DNA of 64,000 nucleotides, taken from Streptomyces bauhiniae. Its GTDB lineage: Bacteria; Actinomycetota; Actinomycetes; Streptomycetales; Streptomycetaceae. Location: contig NZ_SRRT01000003.1 in assembly GCF_004784475.1 (NCBI RefSeq), positions 310,001 to 374,000 on the forward strand, in the 5' to 3' direction. This document shows, in pieces, positions 1 through 10,343 of the stretch. Within the stretch, counting starts at the first letter, position 1, and every line of letters begins with the position of its first letter. Under the pieces are notes generated by a model. That model did not search any database, was not told the DNA's origin, and saw only the letters and a list, made by a program, of their open reading frames with translations. The translations under genes and the position numbers were made by a program.

Positions 1-1059
1 CGCGTCCTGCAGGGCGGGGTTGCCCATGGCGGCGGAGTCAGCCTTGGAGAGGTCGTTGGGGTCGAAGCCGGGCGAGTTGGCCATGGCGAGGATCTGGCCG
101 GTGGCGGTGTCCTGGACGACGACGTAGCCGCGGTCGGCCTTGGACTTCTTCACCTGCTCGGAGATCGCGTTCTGCGCGGCCCACTGGATGTCGCGGTCGA
201 TGGTCAGCTCGACGTCGCTGCCGGGCACGGCGGGCGTCTCGGTGGAGCCCGCGGTGGGCACCTCCCGGCCGCCGGACTGGGCGTAGCGGATCTTGCCGTC
301 CTTGCCGGAGAGCTGCTTGTCGAGCTGCTGCTCGATGCCGCCGCCGCCCCGGCCCTCGCTGTTGACCCAGCCCAGTATCCCGGCGGCCAGCTCCTTGTTG
401 GGGTACACCCGCTGGCTGCTGGGGTCGGCGAAGACCCCGGCGAGCACATTGGGGGTGCCCTTCTTGACGAAGGCGGCCTTGAGGTCCTTGATCTGCTTCC
501 AGACCTGCGGGGTCTGCCGGGAGGCCAGCCGGGCGTAGCGGGACTGCTTGTTGGCCGGGCGGAGCTTCTTGACGAGCGCTTCCTGGTCCTGGCCGAGGAT
601 CGGGGCGAGCAGCGCGGCGGCCTGCTCGGGACCGTCGGAGATCTTGAGCTGCTCGCTGTTGAACATCTTCGGGTCGGCGGTGATGTCGTAGGCGTCCTCG
701 CTGACGGCGAGGGCGACGCCGTTGCGGTCGGTGATGCCGCCGCGCTCGGCGGTCAGGGTGTGCGCCACATAGCGGTTCTGCTCGGCCTTGGCGCTGTAGG
801 TGCTGGCGTCGACGGCCTGCACCTGGAGGAGGCGCACGGTGAAGGCGGTCAGGACCAGGGCGAGGGCGAGGCCGACCAGACGCAGCCGGGGCCGGGGGCT
901 GCCCAGCCGCAGGGCGGGCTTGGCCGGGGGCCGGCGTCCGCCGGAGGGGCGGCGGGCGGGGCGGGCTCCGGGGCCGGGGCGGCGGGGGGCCGCGCTCCGG
1001 GGGCGGGGCGGCCTCGCGGGTCCGGGCACACGGCGGCGCGGCGTTTCCCTGTCGGACAC
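1..1059 (-). CDS. ftsI: FtsI, septal penicillin-binding protein (partial)
   Basis: Class B penicillin-binding protein that crosslinks septal peptidoglycan during division. The visible 353 residues hold a basic, Pro-rich cytoplasmic N-terminus, one membrane anchor at about residues 50-70 (LRLVGLALALVLTAF), then the PBP dimerisation domain (TLTAERGGITDRNG) and the beginning of the transpeptidase domain (RGYVVVQDTATGQILAMAN). The window edge cuts the gene after LQDA, just before where the family has its catalytic SxxK motif, so that residue cannot be checked. The GTG start is preceded by GGAA; it begins five bases after the ftsL stop codon, as expected for one dcw operon. Confidence 0.93.
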   Translation of the reverse strand, partial: MSDRETPRRRVPGPARPPRPRSAAPRRPGPGARPARRPSGGRRPPAKPALRLGSPRPRLRLVGLALALVLTAFTVRLLQVQAVDASTYSAKAEQNRYVAHTLTAERGGITDRNGVALAVSEDAYDITADPKMFNSEQLKISDGPEQAAALLAPILGQDQEALVKKLRPANKQSRYARLASRQTPQVWKQIKDLKAAFVKKGTPNVLAGVFADPSSQRVYPNKELAAGILGWVNSEGRGGGGIEQQLDKQLSGKDGKIRYAQSGGREVPTAGSTETPAVPGSDVELTIDRDIQWAAQNAISEQVKKSKADRGYVVVQDTATGQILAMANSPGFDPNDLSKADSAAMGNPALQDA

Positions 1060-1064
1060 TTCCG

Positions 1065-1616
1065 TCACCTGCCGGGGGTCGGGGTGGTGGGGGCGGACCG
1101 GAGGGCGCCGCCCGGCGCGGGAGTCGTGGCGGCGGGGGTCGCCGGGGTGCTGGCGGGTGTGCCGGCGGGCGGCGCGCTCGGTGTCGCCGGGGCGGTGCTC
1201 GGGGCGGCGGTCAGCGCCTCGGGGGCGCGGGGGCCGGTGAGGACGGCGGAACGGGGGGCCGCGCTGGGGACGCCCTTGACGCTGCCGTCGGGATTCAGGA
1301 AGGCGGGGTCGCCGCCGGGAACCATGCCGAGTTCGCGGGCGCGGCGCTGGAGGGCGTCCGGCGCGGAGTAGGCGTCGATGTCCCGCTGGAGGGCCTGTTC
1401 CTCGTCGGTGAGGCTCTTGGTCTTGCGCTGTATGTCGTCCAGCTCGAACGACCCTTCGCTGAGCGCCGAGTTGAGCACCAGCAGGCCGAGCAGCCCGCCG
1501 CCGAGGAGCAGGACGACGAGGAGGACGAAGGGGGTGCGGGCCGCGCGGGCGCGGCCCGCGGGGATGAGCCGGGCGAGCCGGGCCGCCCTCCCCCGAGGCG
1601 CGGGCTTGCTGCTCAC
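1065..1616 (-). CDS. ftsL: FtsL-like septum protein
   Basis: Small bitopic division protein that, in other bacteria, joins FtsB and FtsQ and activates FtsW/FtsI at the septum. 183 residues from a GTG start chosen because GGGAGGG lies six bases upstream. Order: basic N-terminus, one transmembrane helix at about residues 26-48 (TPFVLLVVLLLGGGLLGLLVL), a short coiled coil (DDIQRKTKSLTDEEQALQRDIDAY), then a long Ala/Pro/Thr-rich tail of low complexity. Identity rests on topology and on position between rsmH and ftsI rather than on sequence, because FtsL proteins are poorly conserved. Confidence 0.85.
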   Translation of the reverse strand: MSSKPAPRGRAARLARLIPAGRARAARTPFVLLVVLLLGGGLLGLLVLNSALSEGSFELDDIQRKTKSLTDEEQALQRDIDAYSAPDALQRRARELGMVPGGDPAFLNPDGSVKGVPSAAPRSAVLTGPRAPEALTAAPSTAPATPSAPPAGTPASTPATPAATTPAPGGALRSAPTTPTPGR

Positions 1617-1659
1617 TGTCCCTCCCGGCGGGTCGTGGCACCCGGCCGGCCCCGTCCGT

Positions 1660-2616
1660 TCACTCGGCGTCCTCCCTGATGCGCTCGACACCCCGGAACC
1701 TGGCCGGGGCGGCCCGGCGGTTCTCGGCGATCTCCTCCTCGGTGGGCAGTTCGGCACCGCGCGTGAGGAGCTTGAGACGGGGCTGGTAGCGCTCGGGCAC
1801 CACGGGCAGTCCGGGGGGCGCGGTGTTGGCGGCGCCGGCCGCGAAGACCTGCTTGACCAGCCGGTCCTCCAGCGACTGGTACGACAGCACGGCGATCCGC
1901 CCGCCCACCGCGAGCGCCTTCACCGCGGCCGGCACGGCCCGCTCCAGTACGGAGAGTTCGCCGTTGACCTCGATGCGCAGGGCCTGGAAGGTGCGCTTGG
2001 CCGGGTTGCCGCCGGTGCGCTTGGCGGCCTGCGGCAGGGCGTCCCGGATCAGTTCGACCAGACGGGCGCTGTTGGTGAACGGCTCCTTCTCGCGCTCGCG
2101 GACGATGGCCGAGACGATCCGCTTGGCCTGCTTCTCCTCGCCGTACGCGCGCAGGATGCGCACCAGTTCACCGGCCGGGTAGGTGTTGAGGACCTCGGCG
2201 GCGCCGATGCCGGTCGTCTGGTCCATGCGCATGTCGAGCGGGGCGTCCTGGGCGTAGGCGAAGCCCCGGTCGGCCTCGTCGAGCTGCATGGAGGAGACGC
2301 CGAGGTCGAAGAGGACGCCCTGGACGGACGGGATGCCCAGGCGGTCGAGGACCTCGGGGAGTTCGTCGTAGACGGCGTGCACGAGGGTGGCGCGGTCGCC
2401 GTAGGGGGCGAGGCGTTCACCGGAGAGGCGGAGGGCTTCCTTGTCCCGGTCGAGGCCGATCAGCCGGGCCTCGGGGAAGCGGGCCAGCAGGGCCTCGCTG
2501 TGGCCGCCGAGGCCGAGGGTGCAGTCGACGACCACCGCTCCCGGCCGCTCCAGGGCGGGCGCCAGCAGGTCCAGGCAGCGCTGGAGCATCACCGGGACGT
2601 GTCGACTCTCGGTCAA
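1660..2616 (-). CDS. rsmH: RsmH, 16S rRNA (cytosine-1402-N4) methyltransferase
   Basis: SAM-dependent methyltransferase (MraW) that modifies C1402 in the decoding centre of 16S rRNA. 318 residues, the usual length. The SAM pocket is [14 protein letters not shown] near residue 31; [14 protein letters not shown] and [15 protein letters not shown] are family signatures. The start is TTG with GAGAGG upstream; no ATG or GTG fits the conserved N-terminus (SRHVPVML). It is the first gene of this part of the dcw cluster, and no mraZ gene lies upstream, as is normal in Streptomyces. Confidence 0.95.
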   Translation of the reverse strand: MTESRHVPVMLQRCLDLLAPALERPGAVVVDCTLGLGGHSEALLARFPEARLIGLDRDKEALRLSGERLAPYGDRATLVHAVYDELPEVLDRLGIPSVQGVLFDLGVSSMQLDEADRGFAYAQDAPLDMRMDQTTGIGAAEVLNTYPAGELVRILRAYGEEKQAKRIVSAIVREREKEPFTNSARLVELIRDALPQAAKRTGGNPAKRTFQALRIEVNGELSVLERAVPAAVKALAVGGRIAVLSYQSLEDRLVKQVFAAGAANTAPPGLPVVPERYQPRLKLLTRGAELPTEEEIAENRRAAPARFRGVERIREDAE

Positions 2617-2830
2617 GGGGGCCTCTCATTCCGGCGGGCGGTACGCACCGCCGGGTCCCCGCCCGCTCCGTGAAGGGGAGGCCCGCCGGCGCCGGAAGCG
2701 TCGGCCGGCCGGGAGCGGGAGGAGGCCGAGCCGCACGTACGCGCCGCGCACGCGGGGAGACGGTCCGGGCGGATGCCGGGATCTCCGGGGGTTTCACCAG
2801 CGGGAAGAGCCGCGCCTCCCGCTTCGCGTC

Positions 2831-2858
2831 ACTTTAGTCCACCCTGTGTCGCGGTCAA
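2831..2858 (-). promoter_or_regulatory. Probable promoter of the rsmH-ftsL-ftsI operon
   Basis: On the minus strand TTGACC and TAAAGT are separated by 16 bases, close to the housekeeping (HrdB-type) consensus. Transcription would start near 2824, leaving an untranslated leader of about 200 bases before the rsmH TTG. The 2617-3033 gap holds no convincing gene; besides this promoter I see only the start region of the carbonic anhydrase gene. Confidence 0.6.
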
Positions 2859-3033
2859 TCAACCGGCCTGCGCGTCGCGTACGGCTTCCGGGAGGGCCCC
2901 GCGATTCGCCGGGATTCACCCGTCCGGCGGAGGTTCGCGCTCCGTGTGGGTTAGCTCACAACAAGCCACGACGGGGTTCTTTGTGGCCGTCCACAGCAGG
3001 CCAGGGGCACCGGTGACCAGTAACGTCGGGAGC

Positions 3034-3606
3034 ATGACGACTTCCGCAGCAGTTCCGACCGGGTCCGACAACGCCATAACGGGTGGCAACAGCGTGACGG
3101 ACCGCCTGGTCGGCGCCAACCAGACGTATGCGAGCGAGTTCACCGACCCCGGCATGGACGCGCGTCCGGTGCTCCAGGTCGCCGTCGTCGCCTGCATGGA
3201 CGCCCGCCTCGACCTGCACGCCGCGCTCGGCCTGGAGCTGGGCGACTGTCACACCATCCGCAACGCGGGCGGCGTGGTCACCGACGACGTGATCCGCTCG
3301 CTGACCATCAGTCAGCGCGCGCTGGGCACCCGCAGCGTGGTCCTGATCCACCACACCGGGTGCGGTCTGGAGTCCCTCACCGAGGAGTTCCGGCACGACC
3401 TGGAGATGGAGGTCGGCCAGCGCCCGGCGTGGGCGGTGGAGGCGTTCCGGGACGTGGACCAGGACGTACGGCAGTCGATGCAGCGGGTGCGGACCTCCCC
3501 GTTCCTGCTGCACACCGACGACGTGCGCGGCTTCGTCTTCGACGTGCGCACCGGTCTGCTCCGGGAGATCGACCCGGCCGACGGCGGCGCCGAGAAGTCG
3601 GCCTGA
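3034..3606 (+). CDS. Beta-class carbonic anhydrase
   Basis: Zinc enzyme interconverting CO2 and bicarbonate in the cytoplasm. 190 residues. Zinc ligands are Cys54 (in VACMDARLD), His107 and Cys110 (IHHTGCG); Asp56 and Arg58 form the usual dyad. RNAGGVVTDDVIRSLTISQ matches the small actinobacterial type seen in M. tuberculosis Rv1284. The ATG has CGGGAG close by, but a TAACGT hexamer also ends seven bases before it, so a leaderless transcript is equally possible. A start at the GTG of VTDRLV is an alternative. It stands alone, divergent from the dcw genes. Confidence 0.92.
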   Translation: MTTSAAVPTGSDNAITGGNSVTDRLVGANQTYASEFTDPGMDARPVLQVAVVACMDARLDLHAALGLELGDCHTIRNAGGVVTDDVIRSLTISQRALGTRSVVLIHHTGCGLESLTEEFRHDLEMEVGQRPAWAVEAFRDVDQDVRQSMQRVRTSPFLLHTDDVRGFVFDVRTGLLREIDPADGGAEKSA

Positions 3607-3830
3607 CGCCCCGGCGGCCCTCCTACCGCCCTCGGGGCGGGGGGTGAAAGGGCCGCAAGCCCGGCATCACGGGGGCAGTTGTCCACAGGCGGTGACACGA
3701 ATCCGTAACGGCGGCAAGAATGCGGGGTGTGACGGCGCGCGGCCTGGTCCGCGCGGCGTCGCAGTTCCGGGGTGGGCCGGTCGCGCTCGCGTGCACAGGC
3801 CCTGGGTGATGACGGGCCGAGGAGGGCCGG

Positions 3831-4909
<1,079 letters not shown>

Positions 4910-4910
<1 letters not shown>

Positions 4911-6223
4911 TGTCCGCCGGGGGGCGGGGCGGGGTGCGGGCGACGCTGTCGGGGCTCACCACGCGCGGGCGTTCCTTCCTGGCCGCCGGGATCGCGGCCG
5001 CGATCTGCGCGTATGTGCTGGGCCAGGACGACCTGCTGCGGGTGGGGCTGCTGCTGGCGGTGCTGCCGCTGCTCTGCGCGGCCGTCCTGCACCGCACCCG
5101 GCACCGGGTGACCGCCGAGCGCGGCCTGGCCCCCACGCGGGTGCCCGCGACCGGGGAGGCGCGGGTCCGGCTCAGGGTGGACAACGTCTCCCGGCTGCCC
5201 ACCGGCCTGCTGATGCTCCAGGACCGGGTGCCGTACGTGCTGGGGCCCCGGCCGCGTTTCGTGCTGGACCGGGTGGAGCCGGGCGGGCACCGCGAGGTGT
5301 CCTACCGGGTGCGCTCGGACCTGCGCGGCAGATACCGGCTCGGCCCGCTCCAGGTGCGGCTGAGCGACCCGTTCGGGATGTGCGAGCTGACCCGCTCCTT
5401 CTCGGCGTACGACACGCTCACGGTGCTGCCCCGCGTGGAGCCGCTGCCGCCGGTCCGGTTCGGCGGGGAGGCGCTCGGGCACGGCGACGGACGGCAGCGT
5501 TCGCTGGCGCTGGCCGGCGAGGACGACCTGATCCCGCGCGGCTACCGGCACGGTGACGACCTGCGCCGGGTGCACTGGCGCTCCACCGCCAGGCACGGCG
5601 AGCTGATGGTGCGCCGCGAGGAGCAGCCCCGCCGCTCGCGCTGCACGGTGCTGCTGGACACCCGCGCGGTGGCCTACGAGGGCGCCGGCCCCGGCTCGGC
5701 CTTCGAGTGGGCGGTGTCGGGGGCCGCCTCGGTGGTGACGCATCTGCTGGAGCGGGGGTTCTCGGTGCGGCTGCTGACGGACTTCGGGGTGACGGTGTCC
5801 GGCGAGGGCGGCTCGGGGCACGAACGGGCGGCGGCGGCCGCGCTGATGATGGACACCCTCGCGGTGATCGACCACTCCGACGGCGCCGACCTGGCGGGCG
5901 CGTACGACGTGCTGCGGGACGGGCACGACGGGCTGCTGGTCGCCTTCCTCGGCGACCTGGACGGCGGACAGGCGGCCTCGGTGGCCCGGATGCGCAGGCG
6001 CGGCGGCGCGGTCGCCTTCGTGCTGGACCCGGACGACTGGACGCGCGAGCCGACGGCGGTGCCCGGGCCGAACGCCCCGCTGCCCCAGCGGCTGCGGGTG
6101 CTGCGTGAGGGCGGCTGGACGGCGCTGGGCGTGCCGCGCGGGGCCTCGCTGGAGGAGCTGTGGCGGCAGGCGGACCGGGAGCGGCCGGGTCCGGCCGCGC
6201 TGAGCGGGAAGGCACGGGGATGA
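4910..6223 (+). CDS. DUF58 domain protein with N-terminal membrane anchor
   Basis: 437 residues. Two hydrophobic segments lie near residues 18-55 (FLAAGIAAAICAYV and LLLAVLPLLCAAVL). The DUF58 motif RGYRHGDDLRRVHWRSTARHGELMVRR is near residue 205, and a VWA-like fold probably follows. The ATG at 4910 overlaps the moxR stop by one base; a GTG three bases earlier is also possible. DUF58 proteins are usual partners of MoxR ATPases and may be the substrate of the chaperone; that is inference from context. Confidence 0.9.
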
Positions 6224-8577
6224 GCGGGCGGGCACGACTGGCGCTGTGCGCGGCGGCGGCGACGCTGATGGCGTCCTCGGCCCTGCTGCCGCTGGTCGAC
6301 GGCCCCACCTGGCTGCTGCTGTCGGCGCTGCTGGTGGCCGTGCAGACGGGGGTGGGCATCGCGGCCCGGCGGATTCCGCTGTCCCGGTCGCTGACACTGC
6401 TGGCGCAACTGCTGGTGACGCTCGTGCTGCTGACGCTGGTCTTCGCGCGGCCCGAGGCGCTGGGCGGACTGCTGCCGGGGCCGGACGCGTTCCTGAAGTT
6501 CGGGGCGCTGTTCGGGCAGGGCGCGGACGACGTGAGCCACTACGCGATCCCGGCGCCGCTCACCGACGGCATCCGGCTGCTGCTGGTCGGCGGGGTGCTG
6601 CTGGTGCATCTGCTGGTGGACACCCTCGCGGTGTCCTTCCGGCGGGCGGCTCCGGCGGGGCTGCCGCTGCTGGCGCTGTACTCGGTGGCGGCCGGGCTGT
6701 CGGACGGGGCGGCGGACTGGCTGTGGTTCCTGGTGGCGGCGGCCGGTTATCTGATGCTGCTGCTCGCGGAGGGCCGGGAGCGGCTCGCCCAGTGGGGCCG
6801 GGTCTTCGGCGGCACCCCGCGCGCGGGTGCCCCGGCGGGCGGGGTGACGGCGCCGGCGCGCACCGGCCGCCGGGTCGGCGCGGTGGCGCTGGGCGTGGCC
6901 CTGGTGGTGCCGCTGGCCCTGCCGACGCTGCACGGCGGGCTGCTGGGCCAGGCCGGTTCGGGCGTCGGCGCGGGCAACGGCCGGGGCGGCACGATCTCGG
7001 CGGTGAACCCGCTGGTGTCGCTGCGGGACAGTCTGAACGTGGACGACGACCGTCAGGTGCTCTCGCTGCGGCCCAGCTCCGGCGAGGTGCCGGACATGTA
7101 CGTGCGGATAGTGTCCCTGGACGACTTCGACGGCACCGACTGGAAGCCGTCCCAGCGCCGGATCGCCGCGGTGCCCGGCGTCTTCCCGGCCCCGGCGGGC
7201 CTGAGCGACGACGTCCGGCGGACCACGCTGCGCACGGTGATCACGGCGGCGGACTGGTACGCCCAGGACTGGCTGCCGATGCCGTATCCGCCGAGCGGGG
7301 TCCGGATCGACGGCAACTGGCGGTACGAGCCGGTCGGCATGACCCTGGTCGGCGACCACGGCCAGACCACGCGCGGCGAGACCTACCAGGTCACCAGCCT
7401 GGACCTGCGGCCGACCGCGAAGCAGCTCGCCGACGCCCCGAAGCCGCCGGCCGCGCTGGAGCGGGAGTACACGCGGGTGCCGTCCCGGCTGCCGGACGTG
7501 GTGGCGCGGACCGCCGAGGAGGTCACCTCCGGTGCGCGCAACCACTACGAGGAGGCGGTACGGCTCCAGGACTGGTTCTCGGTGGACGGCGGTTTCCGGT
7601 ACGACACCGAGGTGCAGGTGGGCCGGGGCGCGAACGCGATCGCCAACTTCCTGAAGAAGAAGGAGGGGTTCTGCGTCCACTTCTCCTTCGCCATGGCGGC
7701 GATGGCCCGCACGCTGGGCATTCCGGCCAGGGTGGCGGTGGGGTTCGCGCCGGGCACCCCGCAGGGCGACGGCTCGGTGTCGGTGAGCCTGAAGGACGCG
7801 CACGCCTGGCCGGAGCTGTATTTCCAGGGCGTGGGCTGGACCCGGTTCGAGCCGACGCCCACGCGGGGCACGACCCCGGCGTACACCCAGCAGGACACCC
7901 CGAGCAGCGCCCGCCCGGACCAGGAGCTGCCCTCGCGCGGGGCCTCCAGGGAGCCTTCGGCGGCGGCGACGCAGGGTGAGAGCTGCGCCGCGCAGGACCG
8001 ATCGGGGGCGTGTGCCGACCCCTCGGCGGCGGTGGCGGCGCCGGGCGGGGGCGGGGGTCCGTCGGGCGGGCTGTGGGCCGCGCTGATCGTGCTGGGCGCG
8101 CTGGCGCTGGTGGTGCTCCCGCTGTCCCCGATGCTGTGGCGGACGCGGGTACGGGCCACACGGCTGGACGGGCACTCCCCCGACCCGGCCGGGCGGACGC
8201 TGGCGGCCTGGCGGGAGCTGACCGACAGCGCCTGGGACCACGGGGTGATACCGGACGACTCGCTGACCCCGCGCGGCTCGGCGGCCCGCATCGTGCGGCT
8301 GGGTCAACTGGACGGGGAGGCGGGGGCCGCGGTGCACCGGGTGGCGTCCGCCCTGGAGCAGGTGCTGTACGCCCCTGAGCCGCACCCTGCGCCGGACCTC
8401 GCCAAGGACGTGCGCCGGGTAATCGCCGGGCTGGCGGCCCCAGTGGGCCGGGGCACCCGGCTGCGGGCCCTGTTCGCCCCGCGCTCGGCCCGGCGGGTGC
8501 TGTGGTCGGCCCAGGACCGGTGGGCATCCCTCCGGGCACGGGCGGCGGCGCTGCGGCCGGTGCGCGGGGAGGCGTAG
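6220..8577 (+). CDS. Transglutaminase-like membrane protein (DUF3488/DUF4129 type)
   Basis: 785 residues, starting in a four-base ATGA overlap with the DUF58 gene. The N-terminal third has about six to seven transmembrane helices, then an extracytoplasmic region with a transglutaminase core: Cys in KKEGFCVHFSFAMAAMARTLGIPARVAVGF and His in DAHAWPELYF. A further transmembrane helix near residue 630 (LWAALIVLGALALVVL) leads to a cytoplasmic tail. Actinobacterial members of this family may have peptidase or crosslinking roles; the substrate is unknown. The operon ends at the strong hairpin at 8628-8663. Confidence 0.9.
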   Translation: MSGRARLALCAAAATLMASSALLPLVDGPTWLLLSALLVAVQTGVGIAARRIPLSRSLTLLAQLLVTLVLLTLVFARPEALGGLLPGPDAFLKFGALFGQGADDVSHYAIPAPLTDGIRLLLVGGVLLVHLLVDTLAVSFRRAAPAGLPLLALYSVAAGLSDGAADWLWFLVAAAGYLMLLLAEGRERLAQWGRVFGGTPRAGAPAGGVTAPARTGRRVGAVALGVALVVPLALPTLHGGLLGQAGSGVGAGNGRGGTISAVNPLVSLRDSLNVDDDRQVLSLRPSSGEVPDMYVRIVSLDDFDGTDWKPSQRRIAAVPGVFPAPAGLSDDVRRTTLRTVITAADWYAQDWLPMPYPPSGVRIDGNWRYEPVGMTLVGDHGQTTRGETYQVTSLDLRPTAKQLADAPKPPAALEREYTRVPSRLPDVVARTAEEVTSGARNHYEEAVRLQDWFSVDGGFRYDTEVQVGRGANAIANFLKKKEGFCVHFSFAMAAMARTLGIPARVAVGFAPGTPQGDGSVSVSLKDAHAWPELYFQGVGWTRFEPTPTRGTTPAYTQQDTPSSARPDQELPSRGASREPSAAATQGESCAAQDRSGACADPSAAVAAPGGGGGPSGGLWAALIVLGALALVVLPLSPMLWRTRVRATRLDGHSPDPAGRTLAAWRELTDSAWDHGVIPDDSLTPRGSAARIVRLGQLDGEAGAAVHRVASALEQVLYAPEPHPAPDLAKDVRRVIAGLAAPVGRGTRLRALFAPRSARRVLWSAQDRWASLRARAAALRPVRGEA

Positions 8578-8594
8578 CGGCCGCGCGGCACGGC

Positions 8595-8631
8595 TGAGGC
8601 GTGACACGACTGAGGCGTGACACGACTGAGG
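8595..8631. repeat. 16-bp tandem repeat, 2.3 copies
   Basis: The unit TGAGGCGTGACACGAC occurs twice in tandem and then begins a third time, running straight into the terminator hairpin. It lies in the 3' untranslated region, 18 bases after the stop codon of the transglutaminase gene. Probably slippage-prone DNA; no function is evident. Confidence 0.85.
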
Positions 8632-8663
8632 GGGTGACCACCGGGTCCGGTGGTCACCCCCTC
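8628..8663. terminator. Strong bidirectional terminator
   Basis: A perfect inverted repeat with 17-bp arms (GAGGGGGTGACCACCGG and its complement) around a 2-base centre, so the RNA stem would be about 16 bp with a four-base loop. It sits between the convergent transglutaminase and DUF3040 genes and can serve both. No U-run follows, as is usual in Streptomyces. Confidence 0.9.
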
Positions 8664-8692
8664 GTGCGAAACCTTGGAAGTCCGCGGGCGGC

Positions 8693-9079
8693 TCAGTGGC
8701 CCTGTTCGTCCCGGCGGCGCTGCCAGCGGTCCTCGATACGTTCCATGACGGTACGTTTCCGCCGGACCGGGCGGCGTCTGGTGTGGCCCTTGGGGGTTTC
8801 ACCCGGCTTGGGTGCCTTGCGCCATCCGGTGACGGCGAGCACGGCACAGCCGAGCATCACGAGGAAGCCGACGACACTGATCCAGATCAACTGGGCGACC
8901 ATACCGGCCATGAGGAGCGCGATACCGACGAGGAATCCCGCGACCGCCTGATAGACCCGGCGCCGGGTGTAGGTCCGCAGCCCGTTTCCCTCGAGCGCCG
9001 ACGCGAACTTGGGATCTTCGGCGTACAGCGCTCGCTCCATCTGCTCGAGCATGCGCTGCTCGTGCTCCGAGAGCGGCAC
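8693..9079 (-). CDS. DUF3040 small membrane protein
   Basis: 128 residues. The N-terminus MPLSEHEQRMLEQMERALYAEDPKFAS is the DUF3040 signature. Two transmembrane helices follow at about residues 44-90 (AVAGFLVGIALLMAGMV and IWISVVGFLVMLGCAVLAV), then a very basic C-terminal tail (HTRRRPVRRKRTVMERIEDRWQRRRDE) predicted to be cytoplasmic. The GTG start has GAGGAGG seven bases upstream. Function unknown. In many actinobacteria a DUF3040 gene lies near the division cluster, as here. A TATGAT hexamer on the same strand at 9264-9269 may mark its promoter. Confidence 0.85.
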   Translation of the reverse strand: MPLSEHEQRMLEQMERALYAEDPKFASALEGNGLRTYTRRRVYQAVAGFLVGIALLMAGMVAQLIWISVVGFLVMLGCAVLAVTGWRKAPKPGETPKGHTRRRPVRRKRTVMERIEDRWQRRRDEQGH

Positions 9080-9355
9080 GGAGTCCTCCTCATCGTGCAG
9101 TCGCCGGGGCGACTCTGGGGGGTCCTTTCAGGATAGGCAGGGAATCGCCCCCGTGAAACCCGCCCCTCTGCGCCATCTGGCCAACCGGTGCGTCAGGACG
9201 TCCCGGCCCGCTGAGGCTGTCATTCCCCGGCGGCCGACCCGTCATGCCGGTCGGTGTACCTCGATCATACGGCGCAAACCCCTCGATCGGGGGGCTTGTG
9301 GCGTACTCCATCTGCCGCCGCGCCCCTGATCAGCGCCGTGTCCCACGGGGCGGGT

Positions 9356-10153
9356 TCAGTCTCCGGCGCCCCCGACGGGCCCGCCGGGCGCTCCGGTCCC
9401 GCCCGTCTCGCCGAGCACATGGACCTGGGTGGCCACGGAGTGGAAGGCGGGCAGCTCCGCCACGGCCGCCTCCAGCCGCAGCAGGGCGTCCAGCGCGCCC
9501 GGCTCGGTGTCCACCAGGACGCCGGGCACCAGGTCGGCGAAGACGCGTACGCCGTGCACGGCGCCGACCCGCAGGCCCGCGCCCTCGACCAGGGCGGTGA
9601 GCTGGTCGGGGGTGAAGCGGTGTGGCACCGGGTCGCCCTCGCCCCAGCGGCCGTCCGGGTCGGCGAGGGCCTGGCGGGCCTCGGTGAAGTGCCCGGCGAG
9701 GGCGCGGGCCAGTACGGCGCCGCCGAGGCCGGCCGCGAGGAGGCTGAGCACGCCCTCGGGGCGCAGCGCGGCCACCGCGTTGCCGACGCCCTCGGCGGGG
9801 TCGTCCACGTACTCCAGCACGCCGTGGCAGAGGACCGCGTCGTAGCCGCCGCGCTCGACCACGTCGAAGAGGCCGTGGGCGTCGCCCTGGACGCCCCGGA
9901 CCCGCTCGGCGACGCCCGCCTCGGCGGCCCGGCGCTCCAGGGCGAAGAGGGCGTTGGGGCTGGGGTCGACGACGGTGACGCGGTGGCCGAGCCGGGCGAC
10001 GGGCACGGCGAAGTTGCCGCTGCCGCCGCCGGTGTCGAGCACGTCCAGCGAGTCCCGCCCCGTGGCCTTGACCCGGCGGTCGAGGGCGTCCTGGAGGACG
10101 TCCCACACCACGGCGGTACGGAGAGAGGCGCGGGGGCGCGTCGGGTCCGGCAC
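9356..10153 (-). CDS. Class I SAM-dependent methyltransferase
   Basis: 265 residues with a Rossmann methyltransferase fold: motif I VLDTGGGSGNFAVPVARLG near residue 40, motif II acidic residue in VTVVDPSPNALFALERR, and YDAVLCHGVLEYVDD (motif IV-like). The GTG start was chosen because GAGGAG lies eight bases upstream; a reading frame continues further upstream but has no ribosome site. The substrate cannot be inferred. It stands as a single gene downstream of the HEPN gene on the same strand, with a 190-bp gap. Confidence 0.85.
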   Translation of the reverse strand: MPDPTRPRASLRTAVVWDVLQDALDRRVKATGRDSLDVLDTGGGSGNFAVPVARLGHRVTVVDPSPNALFALERRAAEAGVAERVRGVQGDAHGLFDVVERGGYDAVLCHGVLEYVDDPAEGVGNAVAALRPEGVLSLLAAGLGGAVLARALAGHFTEARQALADPDGRWGEGDPVPHRFTPDQLTALVEGAGLRVGAVHGVRVFADLVPGVLVDTEPGALDALLRLEAAVAELPAFHSVATQVHVLGETGGTGAPGGPVGGAGD

Positions 10154-10343
10154 GGCTGTTGCTCCTCGGCACGGCACCGCCCGTTGCCCGGCGGCGCGAT
10201 GGGGGCCTCCCCGGCCGGTCACGGGGAGGTGCGCGGCAAGTGGAGACGTAAGGCGCCTCCACCCTATGGCCTCGCCTGCCGCGCCCGGTCACCCCGGCCG
10301 GGTGCGGTGGTCCGCGTCTCGCCCACTGGACGAGAACGCCGGG

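Noticed and set aside
5674..8847. Minus-strand open frame of more than 1,000 codons opposite the DUF58 and transglutaminase genes
   Set aside because: Its translation is an Arg/Pro/His/Gln-rich string with no domain, and it spans several genuine genes on the other strand. In DNA of this GC content long antisense frames are routine. The same holds for the long frames at 37839-40712, 11805-13922, 42167-44254 and 55526-57877.
9090..9311. 73-codon minus-strand ORF between the DUF3040 and methyltransferase genes
   Set aside because: No ribosome site, no recognisable family and Gly/Pro-rich composition; it covers the probable promoter and leader of the DUF3040 gene.
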